DNA from: Methylobacterium sp. 10
GTDB lineage: Bacteria; Pseudomonadota; Alphaproteobacteria; Rhizobiales; Beijerinckiaceae
DNA: 64,000 bases
Assembly: GCF_000519085.1 (NCBI RefSeq)
Contig: NZ_KI912577.1
Location: forward strand, 1,741,331-1,805,330
Direction: 5' to 3'
The notes under the pieces were generated by a model. The model did no database searches, was not told the DNA's origin, and worked only from the letters and a program-made list of their open reading frames with translations. Of the stretch, positions 46,647-55,407 are shown in pieces. The position numbers and the translations under genes are program-made. Positions within the stretch are counted from its first letter, which is position 1. Each line of letters opens with the position of its first letter.

Positions 46647-47677
46647 CCCGCCAGGGCGGTCGCCACCGCCCCCTGGTCGAAACCTTTGAGGCCGATCACC
46701 ACGAGCCGGCCGTCGCGGTTCTCGCTTGTCCGCCAGGGGCGGTCGTAATGATGGGCGATGCGGGCGCCGACACCCTGGACCACAAGGCGCATCGGCTTGC
46801 CGGTGACCTCGGCGAAGCCCTTGATCCGGAGGACGCCACTGGTCTCGGCGGCGCGGGCGACGCGGGCGGCGAGATCCTCGGCGCTCGCTGCGGCCGACAC
46901 GAGAATGGCCACAGAGTCGAAATCGTCGTGATCGTGGTCCTCGCCCTCGCCGTGATGGGAGGGACGGGCGTCGAGATCGTCCTCGGCGGCGGCGCCGAGA
47001 CCAAGGATCACGCGCGGGTCCAGGCGGCCATGCTCGGCTTCGACCATCTTCACCGCGCGGGGCAGTTGGCGCTCGACCTCGGCGCGGACCTTGGCCTTGC
47101 CGGCTTCGTCAAGGAGGTCGGCCTTGTTCATGACCACGAGGTCGGCGCAGAGGAGCTGGTCCTCGAACACCTCTTCCAGCGGGTTGTCGTGGTCGACGCT
47201 GGCATCGTCCGCGCGCTGGGCGGCAAGGGCCGCCGGATCGTCGGCGAAGAAGCCGGCGGCCACGGCCGGTCCGTCGATGACCGCGATTACCCCGTCCACC
47301 GTTACCCGCGAGCGGATGGCCGGCCAGTGGAAAGCCTGGACAAGGGGCTTGGGCAACGCGAGGCCGGATGTCTCGATGAGGATGTGCTCCGGCGGGTCGG
47401 CCCGGTCGAGGAGCTTGTTGAGGGCGGGGACGAAATCGTCGGCCACGGTGCAGCAGATGCAGCCGTTGGCAAGCTCCACGATGTCCTCGTCCTGGCAGCC
47501 CTCGATGCCGCAGGCGGCCAGGAACGACCCGTCGAAGCCGATATCGCCGAACTCGTTGACGATGATGGCGAGCCGCCGGCCGCCGGCATTCTCCACGAGA
47601 TGGCGGACGAGGGTCGTCTTGCCCGCTCCGAGGAAGCCGGTGACGATGGTGCAGGGGATCTTCTCGACGATGCTCAT
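46643..47677 (-). CDS. cobW: CobW, COG0523-family GTPase metallochaperone
   Basis: The 344-residue G3E GTPase has GFLGAGKTT at residues 14-22, the metal-binding Cys-x-Cys-Cys (Cys73-Ile-Cys-Cys76) and the NKADLL guanine-specificity motif. A histidine-rich stretch lies near 240-255 (HHGEGEDHDHDD), and the CobW C-terminal domain ends the protein. It is thought to deliver cobalt to CobN. It overlaps the DUF1636 gene upstream and the lipoprotein gene downstream by 4 bases each. Confidence 0.93.
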   Translation of the reverse strand: MSIVEKIPCTIVTGFLGAGKTTLVRHLVENAGGRRLAIIVNEFGDIGFDGSFLAACGIEGCQDEDIVELANGCICCTVADDFVPALNKLLDRADPPEHILIETSGLALPKPLVQAFHWPAIRSRVTVDGVIAVIDGPAVAAGFFADDPAALAAQRADDASVDHDNPLEEVFEDQLLCADLVVMNKADLLDEAGKAKVRAEVERQLPRAVKMVEAEHGRLDPRVILGLGAAAEDDLDARPSHHGEGEDHDHDDFDSVAILVSAAASAEDLAARVARAAETSGVLRIKGFAEVTGKPMRLVVQGVGARIAHHYDRPWRTSENRDGRLVVIGLKGFDQGAVATALAG

Positions 47678-48096
47678 TCGGCGGCGTCCGGAATTCTATC
47701 CGCGCGGGGCGGAGGAAACGGGGGGATGCGGGCGACGACTCCTTTGCGGAACGCCTCCGGCCGCGCCTTCCAGGGCACGATACCGTCCGGGGTCTCCGCA
47801 TACAGGCCGATGCCCGCGAGGATGGTCTTGGCGGATTCGATCGGATCGAGGTCGCCGTAGACGTAGGTCCAGCGACCCTCCGACGCCACCGCGACGGTGC
47901 AGGGGCGCTTACAGACCGAGAGGCAGTCCACGCTCTCGACCGCGACGCCGGCGGTGCCGGCTTCAGTCACCGCATCGCGCAGCGCCGAGACCAGACGGGC
48001 CCCGGCGCGGGGCTCGGACATGTCGCCGGCCGCGCGGCAGGTAGCGCAGACGTAGAGCACGACCTGGCGACCGGCCTGGATGTCCTCGTCAGGCAT
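47674..48096 (-). CDS. DUF1636 small metal-binding (thioredoxin-like ferredoxin) protein
   Basis: The 140-residue protein has two cysteine pairs, VCATCRAAG near residue 15 and VDCLSVCKRPCTVA near 50, in the pattern of thioredoxin-like [2Fe-2S] ferredoxins. DUF1636 members accompany cobW/cobN in alphaproteobacteria. Possible roles are electron donor or cobalt handling for CobG/CobN; this is inferred. The start at 48096 lies inside the end of cbtA (8-base overlap). Confidence 0.82.
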   Translation of the reverse strand: MPDEDIQAGRQVVLYVCATCRAAGDMSEPRAGARLVSALRDAVTEAGTAGVAVESVDCLSVCKRPCTVAVASEGRWTYVYGDLDPIESAKTILAGIGLYAETPDGIVPWKARPEAFRKGVVARIPPFPPPRADRIPDAAE

Positions 48097-48868
48097 TGGA
48101 CATCGCCGGTCTCTTGCGCCCGAAGCTGTTCCAGGCCCAGCCGAAGGCAAGGCCGATCACCGCCCAGAACACGAAGGCGATGCCGAGCGATCGCGCTGCG
48201 AACTGCGCCGCATAACCCGGCGGCAGAGCAGAGGCGGTGTGGCTCGTCTCCGGTGCCCCGGCGAGATGAGGCGCGACGAGGAGCACGACCCCCCCCGCTA
48301 TGGCGATGGAGGAGCGGCGGATCGCAATCAGGTAGAGGCCCATGGCAGTCGCAGCCGCGGTCATGATCCACCAGAACTGGCGTTCTGCGAGCGGTGCCGC
48401 CTCCATGCCGGGAAGTTCCGGCGGGAGGCCCAGGGCCGGGGCGAGGGCGACCGCAAGGAAGCCGGCGATGGCGAAGCGCAGGCCCGCTTCCGGGCTCGGC
48501 TCCCGGCCGCAGGCGATGAGGGCCGCGCCCAGTAGCAGGGCATAACCCACGCCGCCGACCAGGGTGGCGAGGGCGGTGAAGACCATGCGCGGCAGGCCGG
48601 GGCCAGGCTGCCAGGCCGGAGCGACTTCGCCGCCCTCGACACCGCCCGTCTTGCCGCCATGATCGTGGCTCGAATGAACGGGCACGATGAGGGAGGCGGG
48701 AGAGGTGCTGCGCGGCATCCATTGCGCCGCAGGCGCCGTGGCCTCGCCGCTCTCGTACCGCTCGGCCGCGATGATCAGCGGCGAGGTGAGAGCGAGCTGC
48801 AAGCCCGTGGCGACGACAGCCGCCAGGAAGCCGGCGACCAGGGCCGCCGACACGAGTCGGATAATCAT
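48089..48868 (-). CDS. cbtA: CbtA, predicted cobalt transporter subunit
   Basis: The 259-residue membrane protein has about five helices and the CbtA N-terminus (MIIRLVSAALVAGFLAAVVA), a His-containing loop VHSSHDHGG near residue 66, and PALGLPPELPGMEAAPL. CbtAB is a predicted cobalt importer, known mainly from its location under B12 riboswitches, exactly as here. The His loop may bind Co(II). Confidence 0.9.
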   Translation of the reverse strand: MIIRLVSAALVAGFLAAVVATGLQLALTSPLIIAAERYESGEATAPAAQWMPRSTSPASLIVPVHSSHDHGGKTGGVEGGEVAPAWQPGPGLPRMVFTALATLVGGVGYALLLGAALIACGREPSPEAGLRFAIAGFLAVALAPALGLPPELPGMEAAPLAERQFWWIMTAAATAMGLYLIAIRRSSIAIAGGVVLLVAPHLAGAPETSHTASALPPGYAAQFAARSLGIAFVFWAVIGLAFGWAWNSFGRKRPAMSNA

Positions 48869-48899
48869 GAGTCTTGGATCCTGCCTGAGCGCGAGGCGG

Positions 48900-49076
48900 T
48901 CAGTGGCAGGGGAAATTCTGGGCGTGCCGGAAGTCGTGAGCCGCGTTGTGCAGCGCCATTGCCGGGGCGAAGCCCGCCATGAACACGAGTCCGAGGCCGA
49001 GGAAGGCAGCCATGAGCACGGCGCCGAGACGCTCGTTGCTGCGGGTTCCGGTGAGGACGAGGGTGTTGGTCGTCAT
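48900..49076 (-). CDS. cbtB: CbtB, small predicted cobalt transporter subunit
   Basis: A 58-residue protein: a short N-terminus, one transmembrane helix (about residues 19-42) and the conserved C-terminal histidine motif HNAAHDFRHAQNFPCH. This is the CbtB signature, with His residues thought to bind cobalt at the membrane surface. It is first in the riboswitch-controlled operon, 31 bases before cbtA. Confidence 0.93.
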   Translation of the reverse strand: MTTNTLVLTGTRSNERLGAVLMAAFLGLGLVFMAGFAPAMALHNAAHDFRHAQNFPCH

Positions 49077-49145
49077 GGTGTCAGGTCTCCGGCCGCCCCG
49101 CCGGCGGCGTTCGAGGATCGAGCGGGAGGACGATGTCCCCTTCGG

Positions 49146-49322
49146 AAGGCAGGTCTCCTGGCTCGCGGGTCGTCCGGTCCTGCCGCCTTCCCGGATCGCT
49201 CCAGTGGCCGATGGCAGGCCCGTCTCCGCTCACAGTTGCGGGGGCAGCTGCGGTTTCAGGCGCCTGCCCTCACCGCATTCCCTTTTCACCCCGTTGCCGG
49301 GGCACCGTCCGAACCTCGCTTC
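49146..49322 (-). promoter_or_regulatory. Cobalamin (AdoCbl) riboswitch
   Basis: Read on the minus strand, the region has the conserved B12-riboswitch blocks in order: GGTGCC near 49305-49300, a GGGTGAAAAGGGAA block around 49290-49277, GCTGCCCCCGCAACTGTGAG (the B12-box core) near 49250-49231, and the closing GAGCCAGGAGACCTGCC at 49164-49148. It lies about 70 bases upstream of cbtB. B12 binding should shut off cbtBA and the downstream cob genes. Confidence 0.95.
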
Positions 49323-49409
49323 TACGCGCTCGCGGGAGCGCTGACAACGCGTTGCCAAAGCGTTTTACCGCCTTTGACGGGGCAGGGCGGTTTCGCGCTA
49401 AAGGAAGCC

Positions 49410-49943
49410 ATGCGGCAGCCTTCCCCACGAATGACCCTGATCCTCGGCGGCGCGCGCTCGGGCAAGAGCCTGCACGCGGAGCGGCTGATTGAAGCCTGTC
49501 CGGCGCCCTGGCTCTACCTCGCCACAGCGCAGGCCTGGGATGACGAGATGCGCGAGCGCATTGCCCTTCACCGGTCGCGCCGTCCGGCCGGATGGATTAC
49601 GCGGGACGTGCCCATCGATCTCCCCGAGGTCGTAGCCGCCTCGGACGGGCCTGTCCTGGTCGATTGCCTGACCCTCTGGCTCACCAACCTGATCCTGTCC
49701 GAGGCCGGTATCGAGGCAGCGACCGTCGCGCTGATCGAGGCCTGCGACCGTGCGCCGGGGCCGGTGGTGTTGGTGGGCAACGAGGTCGGTCTCGGCATCG
49801 TGCCAGACAACGCGCTCGCCCGCCGCTTCCGCGACGCGGCGGGCCGCCTGCACCAGCGCCTCGCCGCGCGGGCCGACCATGTGGTGTTCATGGTGGCGGG
49901 ACTGCCGATGATCGTGAAACCCCAACCCGGAGCAGCCGCATGA
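49410..49943 (+). CDS. cobP: Adenosylcobinamide kinase / guanylyltransferase
   Basis: The 177-residue bifunctional CobP (CobU) has the P-loop GGARSGKS at residues 13-20, the guanylylated His near residue 54 (IALHRSRR), VLVDCLTLWLTNL and VVLVGNEVGLGIVP. It phosphorylates adenosylcobinamide and transfers GMP. AAGGAAG precedes the ATG at 49410. It opens the plus-strand cob operon, divergent from the riboswitch. Confidence 0.94.
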   Translation: MRQPSPRMTLILGGARSGKSLHAERLIEACPAPWLYLATAQAWDDEMRERIALHRSRRPAGWITRDVPIDLPEVVAASDGPVLVDCLTLWLTNLILSEAGIEAATVALIEACDRAPGPVVLVGNEVGLGIVPDNALARRFRDAAGRLHQRLAARADHVVFMVAGLPMIVKPQPGAAA

Positions 49944-50560
49944 GCGATTCAGACATCAGCGACCCGGAGGCCGACCGTCACCGCGAGAAGATGGAGAAGC
50001 GCAAGGCCGTCCAGGACGCCGAGGTGGCGGGCAAGACGATCGAGAAGGGGCTTCTCATCGTCAATACCGGTCCCGGCAAGGGCAAGACCACGGCCGGGCT
50101 CGGCCTCGTGCTGCGGGCGCTCGGCCATGGCTGGCGGGTCGGCGTGGTCCAGTTCATCAAGGGCGCATGGGACACGGGCGAGAAGCACGCGCTGAAGGCC
50201 TTCGGCGACCGGATCGAGTGGCATACGCTCGGCCAGGGCTTCACCTGGGAGACACAGGACAAGGCCCGCGATATTGCGGCGGCCGAGCAGGCCTGGGCCA
50301 AGGCTGAGGAGCTGATGGCCGATCCGACCATCCGCCTCGTCCTCCTCGACGAACTCAATATCGCCTTGCGCTACGATTACCTGCCCCTCGACGCCGTAGT
50401 CGCGGCCTTCCGGGCGCGCCGGCCCGACCTCCACGTCATCGTCACCGGGCGCAACGCCAAGCCGGCCCTGATCGAGGCCGCCGACCTCGTCACCGAGATG
50501 GGCAGCGTGAAGCACCACTTCGCCGCCGGGGTGAAGGCGCAGGAGGGGATCGAGTTCTGA
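49940..50560 (+). CDS. cobO: Cob(I)yrinic acid a,c-diamide adenosyltransferase
   Basis: The 206-residue CobO/BtuR has the P-loop NTGPGKGKTTA (about residues 42-52), VGVVQFIKGAWDTGE and LVLLDELNIAL. It attaches the 5'-deoxyadenosyl group to the reduced corrinoid. It overlaps cobP by 4 bases, and its TGA overlaps the next ATG (TGATG). Confidence 0.95.
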   Translation: MSDSDISDPEADRHREKMEKRKAVQDAEVAGKTIEKGLLIVNTGPGKGKTTAGLGLVLRALGHGWRVGVVQFIKGAWDTGEKHALKAFGDRIEWHTLGQGFTWETQDKARDIAAAEQAWAKAEELMADPTIRLVLLDELNIALRYDYLPLDAVVAAFRARRPDLHVIVTGRNAKPALIEAADLVTEMGSVKHHFAAGVKAQEGIEF

Positions 50561-51267
50561 TGCGGTCGGCCCTCCTCTCCTTTGGTCTTCTCGCCATCAT
50601 AGCGACGGCAGCCTCCGCCCAGCCCGCCACGTCCTGGCCCGACACCTATCTGGGCCGGGTCGAGGCACTGGCGGTGATGGAGGGGCTCAATGCGCGGCTC
50701 CTGGCTAGCCGCAGCGCCACGGCGACGCTGGAGGGCTGGTGTGGCGATCATGGCATGGCGGAGCCCCCACGTCTCGCGGCGACGCTTCTGCGGGAGGTTG
50801 AGAAGCCCGCATCCGAGGAGACGCGCCGGCGGCTCCAGGCCGGCCCGGATAGGCCCCTGAAGTATCGCCGGGTGCGGCTCGCCTGCGGCGGCCACGTCCT
50901 GTCGGAGGCTGACAATTGGTACGTGCCCGAACGGCTGACGCCGGAGATGAACCGCCAGCTCGAGACCACGGACACGCCGTTCGGCAGGGCGGTGCAAGCG
51001 CTCGGCACCACACGCCAGACCATCGGCGCCGAACTCCTCTGGCAGCCCCTGCCGCTTGGATGGGAGCAAGCCCCCCCGCCCGGATCCGTATGCGGCGATC
51101 TCGCGATTCCCGATCGCCTGTTCAGCCATCGCGCCGTCCTGTTCACGGCGGAGCGGGTGCCGTTCTCGGAGGTGGTGGAGACCTACGGCTCCGCCATCCT
51201 CGATTTCCACCGAGCCGAGCGACCTTCCGATCCCGCCTGCGGCCCGGCCCCGCCGTCGCGGCCCTGA
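50560..51267 (+). CDS. Secreted protein of unknown function in the cob operon
   Basis: The 235-residue protein has a clear signal peptide (LLSFGLLAIIATAASAQ, cleavage near residue 20). The mature part has WCGDHG, YRRVRLACGGHVLSEADNWY and LETTDTPFGRAVQAL, which faintly recall the chorismate lyase-like fold (first-part strand, late TTPLG motif). A ligand-binding role in the periplasm is possible but unproven. It is co-translated with cobO and lies upstream of cobQ. Confidence 0.6.
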   Translation: MRSALLSFGLLAIIATAASAQPATSWPDTYLGRVEALAVMEGLNARLLASRSATATLEGWCGDHGMAEPPRLAATLLREVEKPASEETRRRLQAGPDRPLKYRRVRLACGGHVLSEADNWYVPERLTPEMNRQLETTDTPFGRAVQALGTTRQTIGAELLWQPLPLGWEQAPPPGSVCGDLAIPDRLFSHRAVLFTAERVPFSEVVETYGSAILDFHRAERPSDPACGPAPPSRP

Positions 51268-51335
51268 CGCGGCCGTGCTAAGCAGGTTCGCGTTGGCACG
51301 CCAACGGCTCACCGTGCTTAGCTTTCTGATGTGTC

Positions 51336-51380
51336 GCAGGTTTCGATCGCAGAACTAGGAGCCACTTCTGCGAAACCTGC
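51336..51380 (+). promoter_or_regulatory. Long hairpin in the cobQ leader
   Basis: The outer arms GCAGGTTT (51336-51343) and AAACCTGC (51373-51380) and the inner arms CGCAGAA (51348-51354) and TTCTGCG (51366-51372) form a 15-bp stem with a bulge and an 11-base loop, ending 46 bases before the cobQ start. No T-tract and no B12-riboswitch core are present, so its role is unknown. Confidence 0.45.
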
Positions 51381-51426
51381 TACGGCTCGCCGAAGCCCCT
51401 CGGCACACCGGAGTCGACCCGAACGC

Positions 51427-52887
51427 ATGACCGCCCGTGCCATCATGATCCAGGGCACCGGCTCGGATGTCGGCAAGTCCTTGATCGTCGCCGGACTCTG
51501 CCGGGCCTTCACCCATCGTGGCCTCGCCGTCAGGCCATTCAAGCCACAGAACATGTCGAACAACGCGGCCGTCACCGCCGATGGCGGCGAGATTGGCCGG
51601 GCCCAGGCGCTACAGGCGCGGGCCTGCCGGGTGGCGCCCTCCATCCACATGAACCCGGTGCTGCTGAAGCCTCAGAGCGAGACCGGCTCGCAGGTGGTGG
51701 TCCAGGGCCGGATGGTCGGCACGGCGAAGGCCAGGGATTACCAGGGCTGGAAGCCGCGCCTTCTGGCCTCCGTGCTGGAGAGTTTTTCGCACCTGAAGGC
51801 TCAGGCCGATCTTGTGATCGTGGAAGGCGCCGGCTCCGCCTCCGAGGTCAACCTGCGCCGGGGCGACATCGCCAATATGGGCTTTGCCCGGGCCACCGAT
51901 ACGCCGGTGATCCTGCTCGGCGACATCGACCGGGGCGGCGTCATCGCCAGCCTCGTCGGTACGAAGGCGGTGATCGACACGGAGGATGCGGCGATGATCG
52001 CGGGCTTCCTTGTCAACCGCTTTCGCGGCGATCCGAGTCTGTTCGCTGACGGCATGGACATCATCGCCACAGCCACCGGATGGCCCGCCCTCGGCCTTGT
52101 GCCCCATTTCCCCGAGGCCGCGCGCCTGCCCTCCGAGGACGTACTGGGCTTGGCCGGCTCCGCCTCCTCCAGCCGGACGCGCATCCGCGTCGCGGTGCTG
52201 GTCCTGCCACGCATCGCCAATTTCGACGACCTCGACCCCCTGAGAGCCGAGCCCGAGGTCGAGGTGGTACTGGTCCGGCCCGGCGAGGCGATCCCCGGGG
52301 ACGTCGCTCTCGTCCTGTTGCCGGGTTCGAAGACCACGATCGACGATCTCGACGCCCTGCGTCGTGAGGGCTGGGACGTAGACATCCGCGCCCATATCCG
52401 GCGCGGCGGCCATGTGCTCGGCCTTTGCGGCGGCTACCAGATGCTCGGCCGTACCCTGAGCGATCCGCACGGGATCGAGGGCGAGCCGCGAAGCGTCGCC
52501 GGACTCGGCCTGCTTGATGTCGGGACGGTGATGACGCCGCTGAAGCGACTCGAAGCGGTGAGCGGCCGGACGCTGGCCGACGACCTGCCGTTCAGCGGCT
52601 ACGAGATGCATGTGGGCGATACGGTGGGTCCGGATACGGTGACGCCGCTGCTCCGCTTCACCGATGGGCGGGCGGACGGCGCCGTCTCGGTCGACGGGCG
52701 GGTCAGCGGCACCTATGTCCACGGCCTCTTCGCCGACGACCGGCAGCGGGCCGCCTGGCTCGCGCGCCTGGGGGCGGCCTCGGACGGCCATTCCTACGAA
52801 GGCGGGGTCGAGCGCGTCCTCGACGCTTTGGCGCGACACATCGAGGCCCATGTCGATTGCGACCGCCTGCTTGCGCTGGCGCGATAG
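51427..52887 (+). CDS. cobQ: Cobyric acid synthase
   Basis: The 486-residue amidotransferase has [11 protein letters not shown] at residues 8-18, [13 protein letters not shown] and [12 protein letters not shown] in the synthetase part, and the glutaminase nucleophile Cys334 in [10 protein letters not shown] with the late HGLF. It amidates b, d, e and g of adenosylcobyrinic diamide. The start at 51427 matches the family; the open frame back to 51331 runs through the leader hairpin and is unlikely to be translated. Confidence 0.95.
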   Translation: MTARAIMIQGTGSDVGKSLIVAGLCRAFTHRGLAVRPFKPQNMSNNAAVTADGGEIGRAQALQARACRVAPSIHMNPVLLKPQSETGSQVVVQGRMVGTAKARDYQGWKPRLLASVLESFSHLKAQADLVIVEGAGSASEVNLRRGDIANMGFARATDTPVILLGDIDRGGVIASLVGTKAVIDTEDAAMIAGFLVNRFRGDPSLFADGMDIIATATGWPALGLVPHFPEAARLPSEDVLGLAGSASSSRTRIRVAVLVLPRIANFDDLDPLRAEPEVEVVLVRPGEAIPGDVALVLLPGSKTTIDDLDALRREGWDVDIRAHIRRGGHVLGLCGGYQMLGRTLSDPHGIEGEPRSVAGLGLLDVGTVMTPLKRLEAVSGRTLADDLPFSGYEMHVGDTVGPDTVTPLLRFTDGRADGAVSVDGRVSGTYVHGLFADDRQRAAWLARLGAASDGHSYEGGVERVLDALARHIEAHVDCDRLLALAR

Positions 52888-52954
52888 CGGTTTCGCGGCG
52901 TAGGTTCGCCCCGTCAGGCCCCCGTTCGAGGGGCGAGCCCCGAGGAAACCGCCA

Positions 52955-54298
52955 ATGACGCTGCCGCTCCCGCAGGTCGATGCGCGCCTCGCGCACGATA
53001 CGGTCCGGACCGTGACCCTGCGGCTGATGCCGCTCCTCGGGCTGATGTACCTGATCGCCTATATCGACCGGCAGAACATCTCCTACGCCAAGCTCCAGAT
53101 GGTCGGTGACCTGTCCTTGAGCGAGACCGCCTATGGGCTTGGGGCATCGTTGTTCTTCCTCGGCTATTTCCTGTTCGAGGTTCCCGCCAACGTCATCCTG
53201 GAGCGGGTTGGCGCGAGGCGCTGGTTCGCCCGGATCATGCTGACCTGGGGCGTGATCACGATCCTGCTCGGATTCACCCAGAACACGGCGATGTTCTACA
53301 TCCTGCGCTTCCTCCTTGGAGTGGCGGAGGCGGGGTTCTTCCCCGGCGTGCTGTTCGCGCTCACCCTGTGGTTTCCGCAATCGCACCGGGCCCGCATGAT
53401 CGGCTGGTTCATGATTGCAAGCGCGCTGGCCAACGCGGTCGGCGCGGCCATCGGCGGCGCCCTCCTCGACCTCGACGGTCTCCTCGGCCTAAAGGGCTGG
53501 CAATGGGTCTTCGTGGCGACGGGCATTCCGGCCCTGATCCTCGCCGTCGTGGTCCTGCGCATCCTGCCCGACGGGCCGGAACAGGCGCCGTGGCTGTCTC
53601 GCGAGGGGCGCGACTGGCTCGCCCGCACCCTCGCCTTCGAGCGCGAGACCGGGGGGCAGGTGGAGCACGGCAACCCCTTCGCCGCGCTCCTCGACCGGCG
53701 GGTCTGGATGCTGGCCTCGGTCTACATCGCCTTCCCGCTTGCGGCCTATGGCCTGAGCTATTGGCTGCCGACCGTGGTACGCAGCTTCCAGGTGTCGAAC
53801 ACCGTCAACGGTTTCATCAACATCATCCCCTGGCTGATCACGGCCGCCGCCCTGTGGTGGGTGCCGCGCCGGGCGGCTCGCTCGGGCGATCAGGTCTGGC
53901 ACGTCGTGGTGCCTGGCCTCGTCGCGGCCCTAGCCCTGGTGCTGAGCGTGGTGCTGCCGGGGGCGGTGCTCAAATTCGCGTGCCTCTGCGTGGCGGCGGC
54001 GGGGGTGTTCTCGGCCCAGCCCGTGTTCTGGTCCCTGCCCGCCACCTTTCTCAAGGGGGCGAGCGCCGCCGCCGGCATCGCCGCCATCAACTCGGTGGGT
54101 AATCTCGGCGGCTTCATCTCGCAGAACGCCGTGCCCTTCATCCGCGACCGCACGGGCAGCGACCTCGTCCCCATGTTTTTCCTGGCCGCCTGCCTCGCCT
54201 GCGGGGCGAGCCTGATGTTCGTGGTGCTGTCCGCCCTGCGCCGGGACGCGGCCCGACGGAGCGTCGCCGCACCCGCCACCGCGCCGCGCCCGGCCTGA
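52955..54298 (+). CDS. MFS transporter, anion:cation symporter (ACS) family
   Basis: The 447-residue protein has about 12 transmembrane helices and the ACS-family start LMYLIAYIDRQNISYAKLQM, then FEVPANVILERVGARRWFARIM. Substrates of this family include organic acids such as tartrate, phthalate and glucarate. It follows cobQ by about 67 bases in the same direction, but nothing links it to cobalamin. The substrate is unknown. Confidence 0.85.
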   Translation: MTLPLPQVDARLAHDTVRTVTLRLMPLLGLMYLIAYIDRQNISYAKLQMVGDLSLSETAYGLGASLFFLGYFLFEVPANVILERVGARRWFARIMLTWGVITILLGFTQNTAMFYILRFLLGVAEAGFFPGVLFALTLWFPQSHRARMIGWFMIASALANAVGAAIGGALLDLDGLLGLKGWQWVFVATGIPALILAVVVLRILPDGPEQAPWLSREGRDWLARTLAFERETGGQVEHGNPFAALLDRRVWMLASVYIAFPLAAYGLSYWLPTVVRSFQVSNTVNGFINIIPWLITAAALWWVPRRAARSGDQVWHVVVPGLVAALALVLSVVLPGAVLKFACLCVAAAGVFSAQPVFWSLPATFLKGASAAAGIAAINSVGNLGGFISQNAVPFIRDRTGSDLVPMFFLAACLACGASLMFVVLSALRRDAARRSVAAPATAPRPA

Positions 54299-54302
54299 AC
54301 CG

Positions 54303-55373
54303 TCAGGGCAGTGTGTATTCGAGCGGCCCGCCATCCTTGATGCTGTCGAACATGACGAGGATTCGCTTGTCGCCCAGCACCGCGACACCTTCCGCTTTCG
54401 CGCCCTTTTCCGCCCCGGTGAGACGTCCGATCGGCTCGAGCTTCGCGTTGACGGAGGCACCGGCGGCGAACAGGCTGTAAGGCACGTCGGTCTGCCCTTG
54501 CGCCGGCCCGGTGAGGACGAGAAGCCGCCCGTCGGGCAGGATGGCGAGATCGCGGATCCCGGCCCCGCGGCCGACCGAGAGGGGGATCACCTGCGGGGCC
54601 GCCTTCAGCGGCTCGTGCCCCTGCGAGAACAAGGCTCCGACATCCGCCTCGACGACAAAGGTCTTGCCGTCATGGGACGGCGCGCGAAGCCCGGCGAACA
54701 ACCGCGTTCCATCGACGGCGACGCCCTCGATGTTGAGGCCGTTGGGTGTCGCGTCGCCATCATCGGTCTGGAGATCCTGAGTGTAGTAGGCGCTGACGGC
54801 CTCTGCCAGTCCGAGGGCGTCCCCGAGGCGGTACGTGGTCTCTACCGCACCCGGTCCCACCGGCTCGCCCGCGGTGTCGACCCGGATGCGCGCCAGCACG
54901 AAGGTGGAGAGCTTGAACTTCGCCTTGCCGCGCGAGCAGCCATGCGAGCCGACCACGTAGAAGTAAGGAGCCGCATAGGCGACTCCTTCGCCGTCGAGAT
55001 CGTCGAACTTACCCTCGCCGCCCGAGCAGCCGTTCTTCGAAGGCGGGGTGCCCAGGGTGTTCGGGTTCGGTCCCCTGCCGACGAGGTCGATATCGGCGCC
55101 GGGCGTGATCGTGTGCCCGTCGATCGTAATGAACTGCGCGCCGGTGTTCTCGTCGTTGACCACGAGGCAACGCCGCTTGGCGTCCTTCGGTGGCATGCAG
55201 GCGATGCCGCTGATGTCCTTGGCGGGCTTGCCGTCCTTGCCGCTCAGGCCGGACGTCACCTTGTAGGGCGGGTCCACCGGAACGAGGTCGCGCATCGCGC
55301 CTCCCGCCGCGAAGGCCTGCGCGGTGGCGGCTCCATGAACAAGCAGGATCGTCAGAAGACCAGTCCGAATCAT
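54303..55373 (-). CDS. DUF3616 secreted protein
   Basis: The 356-residue protein has a signal peptide (about residues 1-22) and a beta-propeller-like mature part with DISGIACMPP, CLVVNDENTGAQF, FDDLDGEGVAYAAPYFYVVGS in separated blades and IRDLAILPDGRLLVLTGP. This is the DUF3616 pattern. Four cysteines may form disulfides. Its function is unknown. It converges with the MFS gene with almost no gap. Confidence 0.8.
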   Translation of the reverse strand: MIRTGLLTILLVHGAATAQAFAAGGAMRDLVPVDPPYKVTSGLSGKDGKPAKDISGIACMPPKDAKRRCLVVNDENTGAQFITIDGHTITPGADIDLVGRGPNPNTLGTPPSKNGCSGGEGKFDDLDGEGVAYAAPYFYVVGSHGCSRGKAKFKLSTFVLARIRVDTAGEPVGPGAVETTYRLGDALGLAEAVSAYYTQDLQTDDGDATPNGLNIEGVAVDGTRLFAGLRAPSHDGKTFVVEADVGALFSQGHEPLKAAPQVIPLSVGRGAGIRDLAILPDGRLLVLTGPAQGQTDVPYSLFAAGASVNAKLEPIGRLTGAEKGAKAEGVAVLGDKRILVMFDSIKDGGPLEYTLP

Positions 55374-55407
55374 TGCCGCTCGCCCCTTCGAATGTCAGTG
55401 ATCGAAA

